50,550 nucleotides of DNA. Source: CAYRRR01 sp964426755 (GTDB lineage: Bacteria > Patescibacteriota > Saccharimonadia > Saccharimonadales > JAGQNJ01). The stretch spans positions 1-50,550 of the forward strand of contig CAYRRR010000003.1 in NCBI GenBank assembly GCA_964426755.1, read 5' to 3'. The notes under the pieces were generated by a model. That model saw only the letters and a list, made by a program, of their open reading frames with translations. It had not been told where the DNA came from and ran no database searches. Each line of letters begins with the position of its first letter. Position 1 is the stretch's first letter. Shown here piece by piece: positions 25,873 through 33,739 of the stretch. The translations under genes were made by a program, and so were the position numbers.

Positions 25873-27525
25873 TTACATCATTCCCATGCCGCCGCCCATA
25901 CCCATACCACCACCGGCGGGAGCTGGTGCTTCTTTCTCTGGAATATCTACCACTAAGGCTCCCATCGTCATGCTGGTACCCGCTACAGATACGGCATTTT
26001 GGATTGCTTCTTTGGTTACGCGTGATGGGTCTACAATTCCGGTAGCCTTAAGATCAACCAATTTGGTAGGGCTATTCACATCAACGCCCTGGCCTACTTT
26101 TGCCTTCTTCACTTGTGGTAACCATTCATCAGGATTAACGGCTGCGTTTTGCATCAAGATCCTGAACGGCTGCTCAAGTGCATTCTTAAGTAGTTGTGCG
26201 CCAGCTGCTTGGCTGTCTGACCCGGTAGCCTTAATAGCTTCAGCCAAGTTTACAAGAGTAACACCGCCGCCTGGTACAATTCCTTCTTCTAGCGCGGCTT
26301 TGGTAGCTGCAACAGCATCATCAACGCGGAATTTCTTCTCTTCAATCTCGGTTTCGGTAGCACCACCAACCTTTATAACGGCAACTTTACCCTGCAAGGC
26401 AGCGCGACGCTTATCAAGCTGTTCTTTGTCGTATTCACTCGACGCATTGTCCGCCTGCGCAGCAATTTGAGCAATGCGCTCTTTTACCTCAGCTGCACGG
26501 CCAGCGCCTTCAATAATAGTAGATTCGTCTTTGGTAACAATCACTTTACGAGCAGTACCAATCACGTCAAGGTCAACGTTCTCAAAGTTCATGCCTTGTT
26601 CTTCACTAATGAGTGCACCGCCAGTCAAAATAGCAATATCTTGCAAGATATCTTTACGACGATCACCAAAACTTGGCGCCTTTATTGCGACGGCATTTAG
26701 TACTCCCTTTAGCTTATTGAGCACTAAGGTGCCAAGCACTTCACCTTCAACATCTTCAGCAATAATGATGAGATCTTTTTTGCCTGCTTGTGCTAACTTT
26801 TCTAAAATTGGCAAGAATTCTTGTACAGAAGAAATCTTTTTATCGGTAATGATGATAGCTGGCTTTTCAACAACTGCCTCCATGCGCGTTGCATCAGTTA
26901 CCATGTATGGGCTTACAAAGCCACGGTCCATCGTAAAACCTTCTACAACTTCGCTCTCTAAGGTTAAGCTCTGACCTTCTTCAACGGTAACCACGCCATC
27001 TTTGCCCACTTTTTCGATCACATCAGCGATCAAGTTACCAATTTCGGCATCACCAGCGCTAATCGTGGCCACCTCGGCTACGCGCTGTTTATTGCTTTTA
27101 ATATCTTCGCTCATGCCACCAAGCTGTCTCAAAACATCATGAGCTGCCTTTTCGAGTCCCTTTCGTAGCAACATGGGGTTATGGCCGGCGGCAATTAGCT
27201 TGTTCGCTTCGTTTAAGATGTGGTACGTCAATACTGTTACGGTAGTAGTACCGTCACCAGCTACGTCGTTCATCTTGCTGGCTGCTTGTTTAATAAGTTC
27301 TGCGCCTACCTTATAGCCAAGTGTCTCATCGTCTTTATCTTCAATTTCTACTCCCTTGGCTACCGTCACACCATCATGCGTTACGGTTGGATTGCCATAT
27401 GACTTACTGATAACGACGTTGCGGCCTTTTGGACCCATAGTAGTCTTCACTGCCTCGTATAAAATTTTGGCGCCTTCTAGCACCCTTCGGCGCGCGTCTT
27501 CATCATAAAAAACTTTTTTTGCCAT
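25873..27525 (-). CDS. groL: Chaperonin GroEL (60 kDa)
   Basis: ATP-driven protein-folding ring subunit. 550 residues, normal length. Key segments: TMGPKGRNVV, GDGTTTVTVL, the apical domain, and the Gly/Met-rich tail (GGGMGMGGGMGMM). GGAGG precedes the ATG. It follows groS by 14 bp, and both sit behind the CIRCE element at 27880. Confidence 0.97.
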   Translation of the reverse strand: MAKKVFYDEDARRRVLEGAKILYEAVKTTMGPKGRNVVISKSYGNPTVTHDGVTVAKGVEIEDKDDETLGYKVGAELIKQAASKMNDVAGDGTTTVTVLTYHILNEANKLIAAGHNPMLLRKGLEKAAHDVLRQLGGMSEDIKSNKQRVAEVATISAGDAEIGNLIADVIEKVGKDGVVTVEEGQSLTLESEVVEGFTMDRGFVSPYMVTDATRMEAVVEKPAIIITDKKISSVQEFLPILEKLAQAGKKDLIIIAEDVEGEVLGTLVLNKLKGVLNAVAIKAPSFGDRRKDILQDIAILTGGALISEEQGMNFENVDLDVIGTARKVIVTKDESTIIEGAGRAAEVKERIAQIAAQADNASSEYDKEQLDKRRAALQGKVAVIKVGGATETEIEEKKFRVDDAVAATKAALEEGIVPGGGVTLVNLAEAIKATGSDSQAAGAQLLKNALEQPFRILMQNAAVNPDEWLPQVKKAKVGQGVDVNSPTKLVDLKATGIVDPSRVTKEAIQNAVSVAGTSMTMGALVVDIPEKEAPAPAGGGMGMGGGMGMM

Positions 27526-27539
27526 TCGTTCCTCCTCTA

Positions 27540-27833
27540 TTATTTGACTACCGCTAAAATGTCGTCTTCTTTAACTAAAATGTATTCTTTGCCGTCGTGC
27601 TTGACCTCAGTCGTGCTGTAGCTTTTATAGATAATACGATCGCCTACTTTTACCCCAACTGGCACGCGCTCATTGTCATCCCCTACTTTGCCCGGTCCTA
27701 CCGCTAAGACTTTAGCAGTCGATGGTTTTTCTTGGGCGCTGTCAGGTACATACAGCCCGCTGGCAGTTTTAGTTTGAGCAGCTTCAGCCTCAGCTACTAC
27801 GTAATCTGCTAATGGTTGAATAGGTACAGCCAT
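27540..27833 (-). CDS. groS: Co-chaperonin GroES (10 kDa)
   Basis: Lid of the GroEL ring. 97 residues, normal length. Family pattern PLADYVVAEAEAAQTKTASGLYVPDSAQEKP, mobile loop, and VGDRIIYKSYSTTEVKHDG are present. AGGAGG lies 5 nt before the ATG. Expressed from a TTGACA/TATAGT promoter overlapped by CIRCE. Confidence 0.96.
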   Translation of the reverse strand: MAVPIQPLADYVVAEAEAAQTKTASGLYVPDSAQEKPSTAKVLAVGPGKVGDDNERVPVGVKVGDRIIYKSYSTTEVKHDGKEYILVKEDDILAVVK

Positions 27834-27879
27834 GTAATCCTCCTTTTAAACTCTGGTTATTCTATTGTACAAGTGTTAG

Positions 27880-27906
27880 TTAGCACTTTCAAGGTTAGAG
27901 TGCTAA
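27880..27906 (-). promoter_or_regulatory. CIRCE element (HrcA operator)
   Basis: TTAGCACTT-N9-GAGTGCTAA as written on the + strand, one base away from the classic CIRCE inverted repeat. It is directly downstream of the groS promoter and would place HrcA over the transcription start. No hrcA gene is in the window. A second perfect dyad GAGTGCT-N7-AGCACTC (27898-27918) shares its right half-site. Confidence 0.92.
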
Positions 27907-27918
27907 CTTTCAGCACTC

Positions 27919-27948
27919 ACTATACGCAATTGCTAATTTTCTTGTCAA
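27919..27948 (-). promoter_or_regulatory. groS-groL promoter
   Basis: On the minus strand TTGACA (27943-27948), 18-bp spacer, TATAGT (27919-27924). Transcription should start near 27912, inside the double HrcA dyad. Confidence 0.85.
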
Positions 27949-27954
27949 GACGGG

Positions 27955-28578
27955 TTAATTCTGTGGAACAAGATGCCAAGGGCTTCGAGCGTCTGGTGAG
28001 ATTTTTTTCTTGAGCTCTCTTGCGTATTTTTTATCGAGCGCCTCAAGCTGTTCTGCCTTCTTTGAGGGCTGATTTTGTGCAGCTTTTTTGGCTTGCACAA
28101 TATCATCAACACTAAAGTCGGCGGGCAACACTGCCAGCTCTCCTAGCGGGCCAATCATCTCATGAAGAGGTACCCATGGCTCAAAACCTCGTTCGGTGGC
28201 CTTTAAGTATTTTTTTGTGCCATCTTCAAAGCGATGTTCGATAAAGCAGGTACTGGCATCAAACACTAGTTCGCTCATTTCTTCATGAAACATCTTTTCT
28301 GCAGCTTCTTTTACAGATAAAGAAGGGTCTCTTGGCTGCACCAATAGTCGTATCATCTCTACTCCCTCTTCTGGCTTACCGCCGGTAGGACTTAACAATA
28401 CGCTATACAGATGTGTTCCAGCACTGAACTTGTCAATATGAATCCAGTCTGCGACTCCTCTACCTTCGTTCCGCTTGACATAGCCAAAAGCTTCATCAAA
28501 TACAACTGCAACCGTATCGAGCAGTTCGCTATATACTGGATCTGTTTCTGGAGTTGGACTACCTTCAGGACTATACAT
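27955..28578 (-). CDS. Hypothetical protein, 207 aa
   Basis: 207 residues, soluble, mixed alpha/beta first half and a Lys/Gln-rich helical C-terminus. No family recognised. A TAAAAT box (28585-28590, minus strand) ends 6 nt before the ATG, so it is probably leaderless. Its stop is close to the groS -35 box. Confidence 0.6.
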   Translation of the reverse strand: MYSPEGSPTPETDPVYSELLDTVAVVFDEAFGYVKRNEGRGVADWIHIDKFSAGTHLYSVLLSPTGGKPEEGVEMIRLLVQPRDPSLSVKEAAEKMFHEEMSELVFDASTCFIEHRFEDGTKKYLKATERGFEPWVPLHEMIGPLGELAVLPADFSVDDIVQAKKAAQNQPSKKAEQLEALDKKYARELKKKISPDARSPWHLVPQN

Positions 28579-28622
28579 AGTGCTATTTTACAATATTCTC
28601 CGACTATTATCAACTTTTTATC

Positions 28623-28651
28623 TTGATTAAGCGTAGCGGTAATGGTATAAT
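28623..28651 (+). promoter_or_regulatory. Promoter of the GC-rich gene at 28691
   Basis: TTGATT (28623-28628), 17-bp spacer, TATAAT (28646-28651). The leader would be about 33 nt long and contains an SD inside a hairpin (see 28674-28690). Confidence 0.75.
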
Positions 28652-28673
28652 GTTTTCGTCTTATCCGACTAGA

Positions 28674-28690
28674 TGTACCCTGGAGGTACA
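28674..28690 (+). promoter_or_regulatory. Hairpin covering the ribosome-binding site
   Basis: TGTACC-CTGGA-GGTACA, a perfect 6-bp stem. The GGAGG Shine-Dalgarno (28682-28686) spans the loop and 3' arm and ends 4 nt before the ATG. It could limit ribosome access. Confidence 0.5.
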
Positions 28691-29116
28691 ATGACCAAGA
28701 CAATCATTGCGGGCAGGGAAGTTCGTGTCTCTCACGAAATCGTGAGTATGCAGGACGACCGTGTCAAGAAGATGGGATTCCCGATCAACCCCAACGCGGA
28801 CTTGATCCCCTTCATCTTCGAGCGGTCCATCACGAAGATGCTGGACAAGATGGGTGTCAAGCTCATCAAGGGAACGGAGTTCGTCCATGTGACCATGGAT
28901 GCACCCTTCTCGCGCACTGACGCTGAAGAGCTCATCGAGCTCATCATCAGTCAGGCTGTTGCCATCCAGGCCAGCCGTCGCAACGCTTCCAAGAAGCGTC
29001 ATCCCGCTTCTACGAGCAAGGCTGTCGTCGAGCCGGCGTCGAACGTCGTCGCCATGAGGCCGTCGCGCAAGCCGACCAAGCCCCCTGTCAAGCGCAACCC
29101 GCGTAAGAAGTCCTGA
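28691..29116 (+). CDS. GC-rich hypothetical protein with basic C-terminal tail
   Basis: 141 residues. N-terminal two-thirds is an alpha/beta domain of unknown type; the last 45 residues are Lys/Arg/Pro-rich and may bind nucleic acid (inference). Codon use is strikingly different from neighbours: codons ending in C or G dominate (ATC, GTC, AAG, TCG), visible as a jump in GC content exactly at the gene ends. Start ATG 28691 has GGAGG just upstream. A nested GC-rich hairpin follows. Looks like a recently acquired cassette. Confidence 0.65.
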   Translation: MTKTIIAGREVRVSHEIVSMQDDRVKKMGFPINPNADLIPFIFERSITKMLDKMGVKLIKGTEFVHVTMDAPFSRTDAEELIELIISQAVAIQASRRNASKKRHPASTSKAVVEPASNVVAMRPSRKPTKPPVKRNPRKKS

Positions 29117-29152
29117 TCACCACGTCAGGCACCTGAAGATCGCTGGGGACGT

Positions 29153-29212
29153 TGCCCGGGGTTGTATAGAGCCTTACCGAAGCCATCGGTAACCAGTTCT
29201 GCCCCCCGGGCA
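29153..29212. terminator. Nested GC-rich stem-loop after the GC-rich gene
   Basis: Outer stem TGCCCGGGG (29153-29161) with CCCCGGGCA (29204-29212); inner stem TTACCGA (29174-29180) with TCGGTAA (29186-29192). Very stable; no T-run follows. Probably a 3'-end structure of the cassette. Confidence 0.55.
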
Positions 29213-29238
29213 CACACCAGTCATTATTCAGGCAACGC

Positions 29239-29290
29239 AGCAGCGTCTTTTTCTACCGATTAGTCGGAAATTGATAGAAAAAACGCTGCT
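29239..29290. repeat. 16-bp inverted repeat with inner hairpin
   Basis: AGCAGCGT (29239-29246) and TTTTTCTA (29248-29255) pair with TAGAAAAA (29275-29282) and ACGCTGCT (29283-29290), leaving one bulged C. An inner CCGA-TTAG-TCGG hairpin caps it. Lies between convergent genes. A bidirectional terminator or remnant of a small inverted-repeat element are both possible. Confidence 0.6.
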
Positions 29291-29309
29291 TTACTTACAT
29301 ACGATGTAC

Positions 29310-29337
29310 ATCCCGTAAAGGGATTTTTTTATTTTTG
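29310..29337 (+). terminator. Short terminator-like hairpin with long T-run
   Basis: ATCCC-GTAAA-GGGAT followed by TTTTTTTATTTTT on the + strand, overlapping the last codons of the convergent MurE-like gene. Confidence 0.5.
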
Positions 29338-30504
29338 AGCTTTTAATAACTCTCTTGTAACCTCAATGTCGCTCCATTTGCGCTTTACGCCGCCCATATT
29401 GCGCGTCGTTTGGTGCCCAATACCGGTTATAATCACTACGTCATGAGCTTTTGCGCTATTAAGGGCAGTCTGAATCGCCGCTTTTCGATCATCAATTATT
29501 TTGACCTTTGCTCGATCTTTTGGCTGAACACCTTCAAATACCGCTTGTCGAATTAATTCTGGATCTTCGGTATACGTTTCATCATCAGTTAAATACACAA
29601 AATCAGCTAATTTAGCCGCTACCTTACCCATCAGCGGCCGTTTCGTCGTATCACGATCGCCGGTTGCCCCAAAAACAATATGAACTTTACTTTTTGGCGA
29701 AACATCTTTAATTGTACGCAAAACGTTCTCAATCGCTGCCGGTGTAACCGCATAGTCAATAAATACCTTAAATTTTTGCCCTGCCTCAATGGGCATCATG
29801 CGCCCCGGCACGCTTTTTAGGCTTGCCAAGCCAGTTTCTATTTGTTTTTTACTGAGACCTGCCGCTCGNNNNNNNNNNNNNNNNNNNNNNNNNNNNNNNN
29901 NNNNNNNNNNNNNNNNNNNNNNNNNNNNNNNNNNNNNNNNNNNNNNNNNNNNNNNNNNNNNNNNNNNNCCGGTCTGCATACCATTTTTATTCGAGTTACA
30001 AAGTTTAAATAAGCGCTGTTTGGCTTTGCGATAATTTTCAAACGTACCGTGGTAGTCAAGATGTTCCTGACTCATGTTGGTGTGAACCGCAATACTAAAC
30101 GGTATACCCCACACTCGGCGTTGATTAAGCGCATGGCTAGAGACCTCCAATACAAGCCACTCTGCCTGATGCTTGTTAGCCTTTTTTATCATTTTCATGA
30201 GCTGAAACACATTACCGGTCGTAAGAGAGGTTGGGTTTGGTTGTTGCCCCTTGCCGTCCCCATAATCAACGGCGGCAGTTGTGATCATGGCAACCTTTTT
30301 ACCGCTGCTACGTAACATTTCAGCGATTAAGTTGCATGTCGTGGTTTTGCCGTCCGTTCCCGTTACGCCGATAACATTAAGATTTTGTGCCGGATAATGG
30401 TGTTTTTGCTGCGCAATAACCGCCTCTGCCCAATGACCATACGGTGCTATTTTTTGAAACGCAGCTTTCGGTAATACTTTTTTGACCAGCTTGCGGCTAT
30501 TCAT
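29329..30504 (-). CDS. MurE-like Mur ligase, interrupted by an assembly gap
   Basis: ATP-dependent amino-acid ligase of peptidoglycan stem synthesis, closest to MurE. ATP-binding GVTGTDGKTTT, VLEVSSHALNQRRVWG, HTNMSQEHLDYHG, and the C-terminal domain with GATGDRDTTKRPLMGKVA are clear. A run of 100 N (29869-29968) removes part of the middle domain, so true length is unknown. The N-terminal UDP-binding domain of normal MurE is nearly absent: the P-loop starts at about residue 47. The residue-3 specificity motif, usually DNPR in DAP enzymes, reads DDET here. TATTAT ends 6 nt before the ATG, so leaderless. Confidence 0.8.
   Translation of the reverse strand: MNSRKLVKKVLPKAAFQKIAPYGHWAEAVIAQQKHHYPAQNLNVIGVTGTDGKTTTCNLIAEMLRSSGKKVAMITTAAVDYGDGKGQQPNPTSLTTGNVFQLMKMIKKANKHQAEWLVLEVSSHALNQRRVWGIPFSIAVHTNMSQEHLDYHGTFENYRKAKQRLFKLCNSNKNGMQTXXXXXXXXXXXXXXXXXXXXXXXXXXXXXXXXXXRAAGLSKKQIETGLASLKSVPGRMMPIEAGQKFKVFIDYAVTPAAIENVLRTIKDVSPKSKVHIVFGATGDRDTTKRPLMGKVAAKLADFVYLTDDETYTEDPELIRQAVFEGVQPKDRAKVKIIDDRKAAIQTALNSAKAHDVVIITGIGHQTTRNMGGVKRKWSDIEVTRELLKAQK
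29869..29968. other. Assembly gap (100 N) inside the MurE-like gene
   Basis: Exactly 100 unknown bases, the conventional size for a gap of unknown length. The reading frame appears to continue on both sides only if the true gap is a multiple of three plus the same phase; this cannot be checked here. Confidence 0.99.
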
Positions 30505-30521
30505 GCCTTTATAATACGTTA

Positions 30522-31217
30522 CTAGGCCTCAGGATTAAACGATGATGCTGGCTGCCACTCAAGCTGCACCTCCTTGGCGCTGCCAACCTCTCGTCTGTGC
30601 ATGGCTGTAACTGGTGGCGTTATGACGGGATTGCCACCACTCAACACATAAATTTGCCCTGTCTTACGATCTCGCTCCCATGCACCCGTTTCAAGCATTC
30701 TATCAATGTAGCCAGGTGTGGGCTCTGCTTGAGCTTGCAGCACTTCAGCAAGAGGAATCATAGATATACGCGTTAGCATTAAGTTGCAATCACGCCGAAT
30801 AATGCCATTCTGCGGCATATAGTCTTCGATGCATGCCCCGTTGATACTAACTTGCGCGTTTTGATGTAGCTCAGGTAGATTAGAGCTCAAAACCCGGGCA
30901 CGCACTGCTTCATCAGAAGCAATTGTTGTCTGGTTGTGCCAGGGCAATAATTCTACATACAGACTGCCTGGCTGTTCAGAGTCTGGCGGGCTGTATGTAA
31001 TAATTTCTACGCTGTCATGAAGACCAAGATTAGCTAGCAAAAAACCTGGCGACGCCATAAGTAACTCATGACGATTAGCATGCACCACTTCAGATGACAC
31101 CTGCTCCGATCCTATAGCTTCGGTTAGTATTGTTTCGGTACCAGATACGTCTTTCTCAAATAATTCAAATTCTTGGCGATATCTGTCATCAAATGAGCCT
31201 GGTTCATGATTGCTCAT
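30522..31217 (-). CDS. Hypothetical protein, 231 aa
   Basis: 231 residues, soluble, acidic N-terminus, no family recognised. Start is set at ATG 31215-31217 because a perfect TATAAT (31225-31230, minus strand) ends 7 nt upstream; a longer frame starting further up would begin inside that promoter. It diverges from tsaD with 63 bp between the two start codons, both leaderless, and lies 17 bp upstream of the MurE-like gene, which has its own promoter. Confidence 0.6.
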   Translation of the reverse strand: MSNHEPGSFDDRYRQEFELFEKDVSGTETILTEAIGSEQVSSEVVHANRHELLMASPGFLLANLGLHDSVEIITYSPPDSEQPGSLYVELLPWHNQTTIASDEAVRARVLSSNLPELHQNAQVSINGACIEDYMPQNGIIRRDCNLMLTRISMIPLAEVLQAQAEPTPGYIDRMLETGAWERDRKTGQIYVLSGGNPVITPPVTAMHRREVGSAKEVQLEWQPASSFNPEA

Positions 31218-31280
31218 AGTAAGTATTATACCACGTTTTGTGTTGTTATTCAATAACCCTTCTCTGTTATAATAATTTTC

Positions 31281-32624
31281 ATGATTTTATTAGGTATTGA
31301 AACCAGCTGTGACGAAACCAGTGTTGGTATCGTTAAAGACGGCTCTGAGCTGCTGGCTTGTGTCACCGCAAGTAGCATGGACATTCACGCCCAGTACGGC
31401 GGCGTCGTGCCAGAAATCGCCGCCCGTGAGCATATTCAAGCCATGACCCCTACCCTGAATTCCGCCCTAAAACAAGCAGGCCAAGATTGGAGCGATATAG
31501 ATGCCATTGCGGTTACCTACGGGGCCGGGCTTGGCGGCTCGCTACTAATTGGCGTTTTAACCGCACGCACCCTGGCAATTACCAAACGTAAACCCCTGTA
31601 TGCAATTAACCACGTAGAAGGTCATGTCTATGCTAACTTCTTAACCTCAGCAGGATCACCGTCAGAGTTACGCGAACAAAGCCTCACTTCACCTGACGGC
31701 TCGTTTGCTAATGTTCAGAAATGGAATTTAGGAGATCAACCCTACGAATTGCCCGCTCATCAGCCAGCATTCCCCTGTCTTGCCCTTATCGTGAGCGGTG
31801 GCCATTCGCAGCTGGCGCTGTTTCATGATCATTTTGACTATACATTGCTTGGCCAAACACAGGACGATGCTATCGGCGAGGCGTTTGATAAGGTAGCTAA
31901 GATTCTTGGTCTCCCCTACCCTGGCGGACCCAGCATTGCCAAAGCCGCCCAAAACGGTAACCCTGATGCTTTTACCTTCCCTAAAGCACAGCTAAAAACA
32001 GTGTCATCTGGTCTTCAAGTACTCCGTCTCGCAGCAAAAACTACTAGTAGTGTTTACTCGGATGGAGTGCAAGGAAGCAATGAGAATCACGCGAACCGTA
32101 CAGATGGTACGGAGAGCAAGACTCGCAAGCAGCTGACGCAGCAATCCGCCGAGAGCAGCAACGTTGGTGGCTTTGCCGGCAAATCTGCTGCGGTAAATAC
32201 TTCTAGTTATGATTTTAGCTTTTCTGGGCTCAAAACAGCCGTCCTACGGGCTGCTCAAAATCAAGCAGGCGTAGATCACACCTTTCCTAGTTATAAGCTC
32301 TCAGAGCAGCTAAGCGAAGCCGACAAGGCTAATTTAGCCGCTAGTTTTCAGCATACGGCCATAGAAACAGTGGTAGATAAGACACTGCTAGCGTTTGAGG
32401 AGTTTCGGCCCCAAAGCGTCGTTATTGCCGGTGGCGTGGCTGCCAGCCAAGAGCTTCGGCGCCAGTTATCAGCCCGTCTGCCTATAGAGATTATGTATAC
32501 TGATATAAAATTGTGTACCGACAATGGTGCCATGATTGCTGCCTTAGGCTGCTTTAAGGCTATGCATAATCAGCCGACAGCCGACCCCTATTCACTCGAT
32601 ATCGCACCCAACTTATCAATGTAA
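31281..32624 (+). CDS. tsaD: tRNA N6-adenosine threonylcarbamoyltransferase TsaD with two insertions
   Basis: Adds the t6A modification at position 37 of ANN-decoding tRNAs. Family pattern GIETSCDETS at the start, HVEGH metal site (111-115), VSGGHSQL, GEAFDKVAKILGLPYPGGP, and FSFSGLKTAV are all present. At 447 residues it is about 100 longer than usual (near 340). The extra sequence is two insertions: about 122-161 and a low-complexity Ser/Thr/Asn/Gln-rich one at about 237-309. TATAAT ends 7 nt before the ATG, so leaderless. No tsaB/E next to it. Confidence 0.92.
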   Translation: MILLGIETSCDETSVGIVKDGSELLACVTASSMDIHAQYGGVVPEIAAREHIQAMTPTLNSALKQAGQDWSDIDAIAVTYGAGLGGSLLIGVLTARTLAITKRKPLYAINHVEGHVYANFLTSAGSPSELREQSLTSPDGSFANVQKWNLGDQPYELPAHQPAFPCLALIVSGGHSQLALFHDHFDYTLLGQTQDDAIGEAFDKVAKILGLPYPGGPSIAKAAQNGNPDAFTFPKAQLKTVSSGLQVLRLAAKTTSSVYSDGVQGSNENHANRTDGTESKTRKQLTQQSAESSNVGGFAGKSAAVNTSSYDFSFSGLKTAVLRAAQNQAGVDHTFPSYKLSEQLSEADKANLAASFQHTAIETVVDKTLLAFEEFRPQSVVIAGGVAASQELRRQLSARLPIEIMYTDIKLCTDNGAMIAALGCFKAMHNQPTADPYSLDIAPNLSM

Positions 32625-32674
32625 GTATTGCCGATGTTTGATTTTGAGCAAGTGGAGCTTTCTAACCACAATCT

Positions 32675-32986
32675 CTACTCTTCCCTATCAATTCTTTGTT
32701 CGGGATAGTGTGCATTTACGGAATAAATGTAGTCCCCTTTTGGGCCTTTTAAATGAGTATTCTGACTGTTCCAAGCATCAGCTTCTGGCGAGTTATTGCC
32801 GTTCATGGATATTTCTATGGTTCGCGCACCGAGTGCTTTATGATGTTCTCTTATTTCATCGAGCCGTGTTTTACCCGCCTCAGTTCCTAGTCCATCTAAG
32901 TGATCAAGCGTATATTCACCAATTTTAACCCAACCAGAGTTATCTGGTGATGGTTGTGGTTGCGTAATGGTGTTTGTTTTTGTCAT
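32675..32986 (-). CDS. Small hypothetical protein, 103 aa
   Basis: 103 residues, Thr/Asn/Gln-rich N-terminus and a YTLDHLDGLG...GKTRLDEIREHHKAL helical part. No family recognised. TATAAT lies 10 nt before the chosen ATG (32984-32986), which argues against a longer upstream start. Converges with tsaD. Confidence 0.55.
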   Translation of the reverse strand: MTKTNTITQPQPSPDNSGWVKIGEYTLDHLDGLGTEAGKTRLDEIREHHKALGARTIEISMNGNNSPEADAWNSQNTHLKGPKGDYIYSVNAHYPEQRIDREE

Positions 32987-33123
32987 AACAGGCTGTATTA
33001 TAGCACTGCTTATGCTTTTTGTCAATTACTGGTTATCTTCACTTTCGCCCTTTAAGGGCTCATCAGCATAAGTACTCACTTACGGAGTGAAGTTTGAACA
33101 AGGAGAGGCTTTAGAGGTAGTGA

Positions 33124-33174
33124 GCCGAGGGGCATCGAGGCGTCTGTGTGACGAATGATGGTTGCCCCCTCGGC
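33124..33174. terminator. GC-rich nested stem-loop after the second GC-rich gene
   Basis: GCCGAGGGGCA (33124-33134) pairs with TGCCCCCTCGGC (33163-33174) with one extra C, and an inner CGTC-TGTGT-GACG hairpin (33141-33153). Lies 17 nt past the stop of the minus-strand gene at 33191, in the same position as the element after the GC-rich gene at 28691. Confidence 0.55.
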
Positions 33175-33190
33175 TTCTTCCCTGCTCTGG

Positions 33191-33625
33191 TCAGGCGACG
33201 CGACGCGGGCTGCGAATGCTGTCATCAGCAGCTGCCTCTCGTTGCATCTCTCGTGCCATCACCAAGTACTGCACAAGAGCAGATATCGGCAGCACTACCA
33301 GCGGCAGTGCGAAGACAGACCACGCCAGTGAGTGGTATCTGTCATGGAGACCACTCGTTGTCACTCCAGTGATCAGGGCGCCACCGAACAGCCATAAGAA
33401 CAAACACAGAGCTAGGAACCCCCAGAAGGACGCCTCGTCATCTGTGCACACGGCGATGATTGTCGCAGCTGTTGCTGCAATGACGGAGATCACTGCCAGC
33501 GCCAGCCAGTTGGCCCACGGGACACCGTTGTGGAACGGATCAATCCACGAGACCACCCCAGCGATGACGATGTTGAATAGGCTGAGGCATAGACCCCAGG
33601 TGACCTCTCGTACGTTTAGGTACAT
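33191..33625 (-). CDS. GC-rich four-TM membrane protein, unknown
   Basis: 144 residues with four predicted membrane segments (about 7-27, 38-60, 67-85 and 103-125) and a charged C-terminus (REMQREAAADDSIRSPRR). No family recognised. Codons ending in C/G dominate (GTC, ATC, CTC), unlike the AT-rich neighbours. SD is strong (AAGGAG, then GAGG) and the promoter is perfect consensus. Together with 28691 this suggests a class of acquired cassettes. Confidence 0.65.
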   Translation of the reverse strand: MYLNVREVTWGLCLSLFNIVIAGVVSWIDPFHNGVPWANWLALAVISVIAATAATIIAVCTDDEASFWGFLALCLFLWLFGGALITGVTTSGLHDRYHSLAWSVFALPLVVLPISALVQYLVMAREMQREAAADDSIRSPRRVA

Positions 33626-33672
33626 CTTCCTCTCCTTGTTCAGGTTCGACTCACACCATGTGAATCCTTATT

Positions 33673-33701
33673 ATTATAGCAATTTTTTACTCTTATGTCA
33701 A
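33673..33701 (-). promoter_or_regulatory. Perfect consensus sigma-70 promoter
   Basis: Minus strand: TTGACA (33696-33701), 17-bp spacer, TATAAT (33673-33678). Drives the GC-rich membrane gene at 33191 with a leader of about 40 nt. Confidence 0.85.
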
Positions 33702-33703
33702 TA

Positions 33704-33732
33704 TTGATACCTCTGTTATTGCTTAGTATTAT
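33704..33732 (+). promoter_or_regulatory. Candidate valS promoter
   Basis: TTGATA (33704-33709), 17-bp spacer, TATTAT (33727-33732). It sits back to back with the promoter of the 33191 gene, the two -35 boxes being 2 bp apart. Predicts a valS leader of about 200 nt. Confidence 0.6.
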
Positions 33733-33739
33733 GTAAGAG

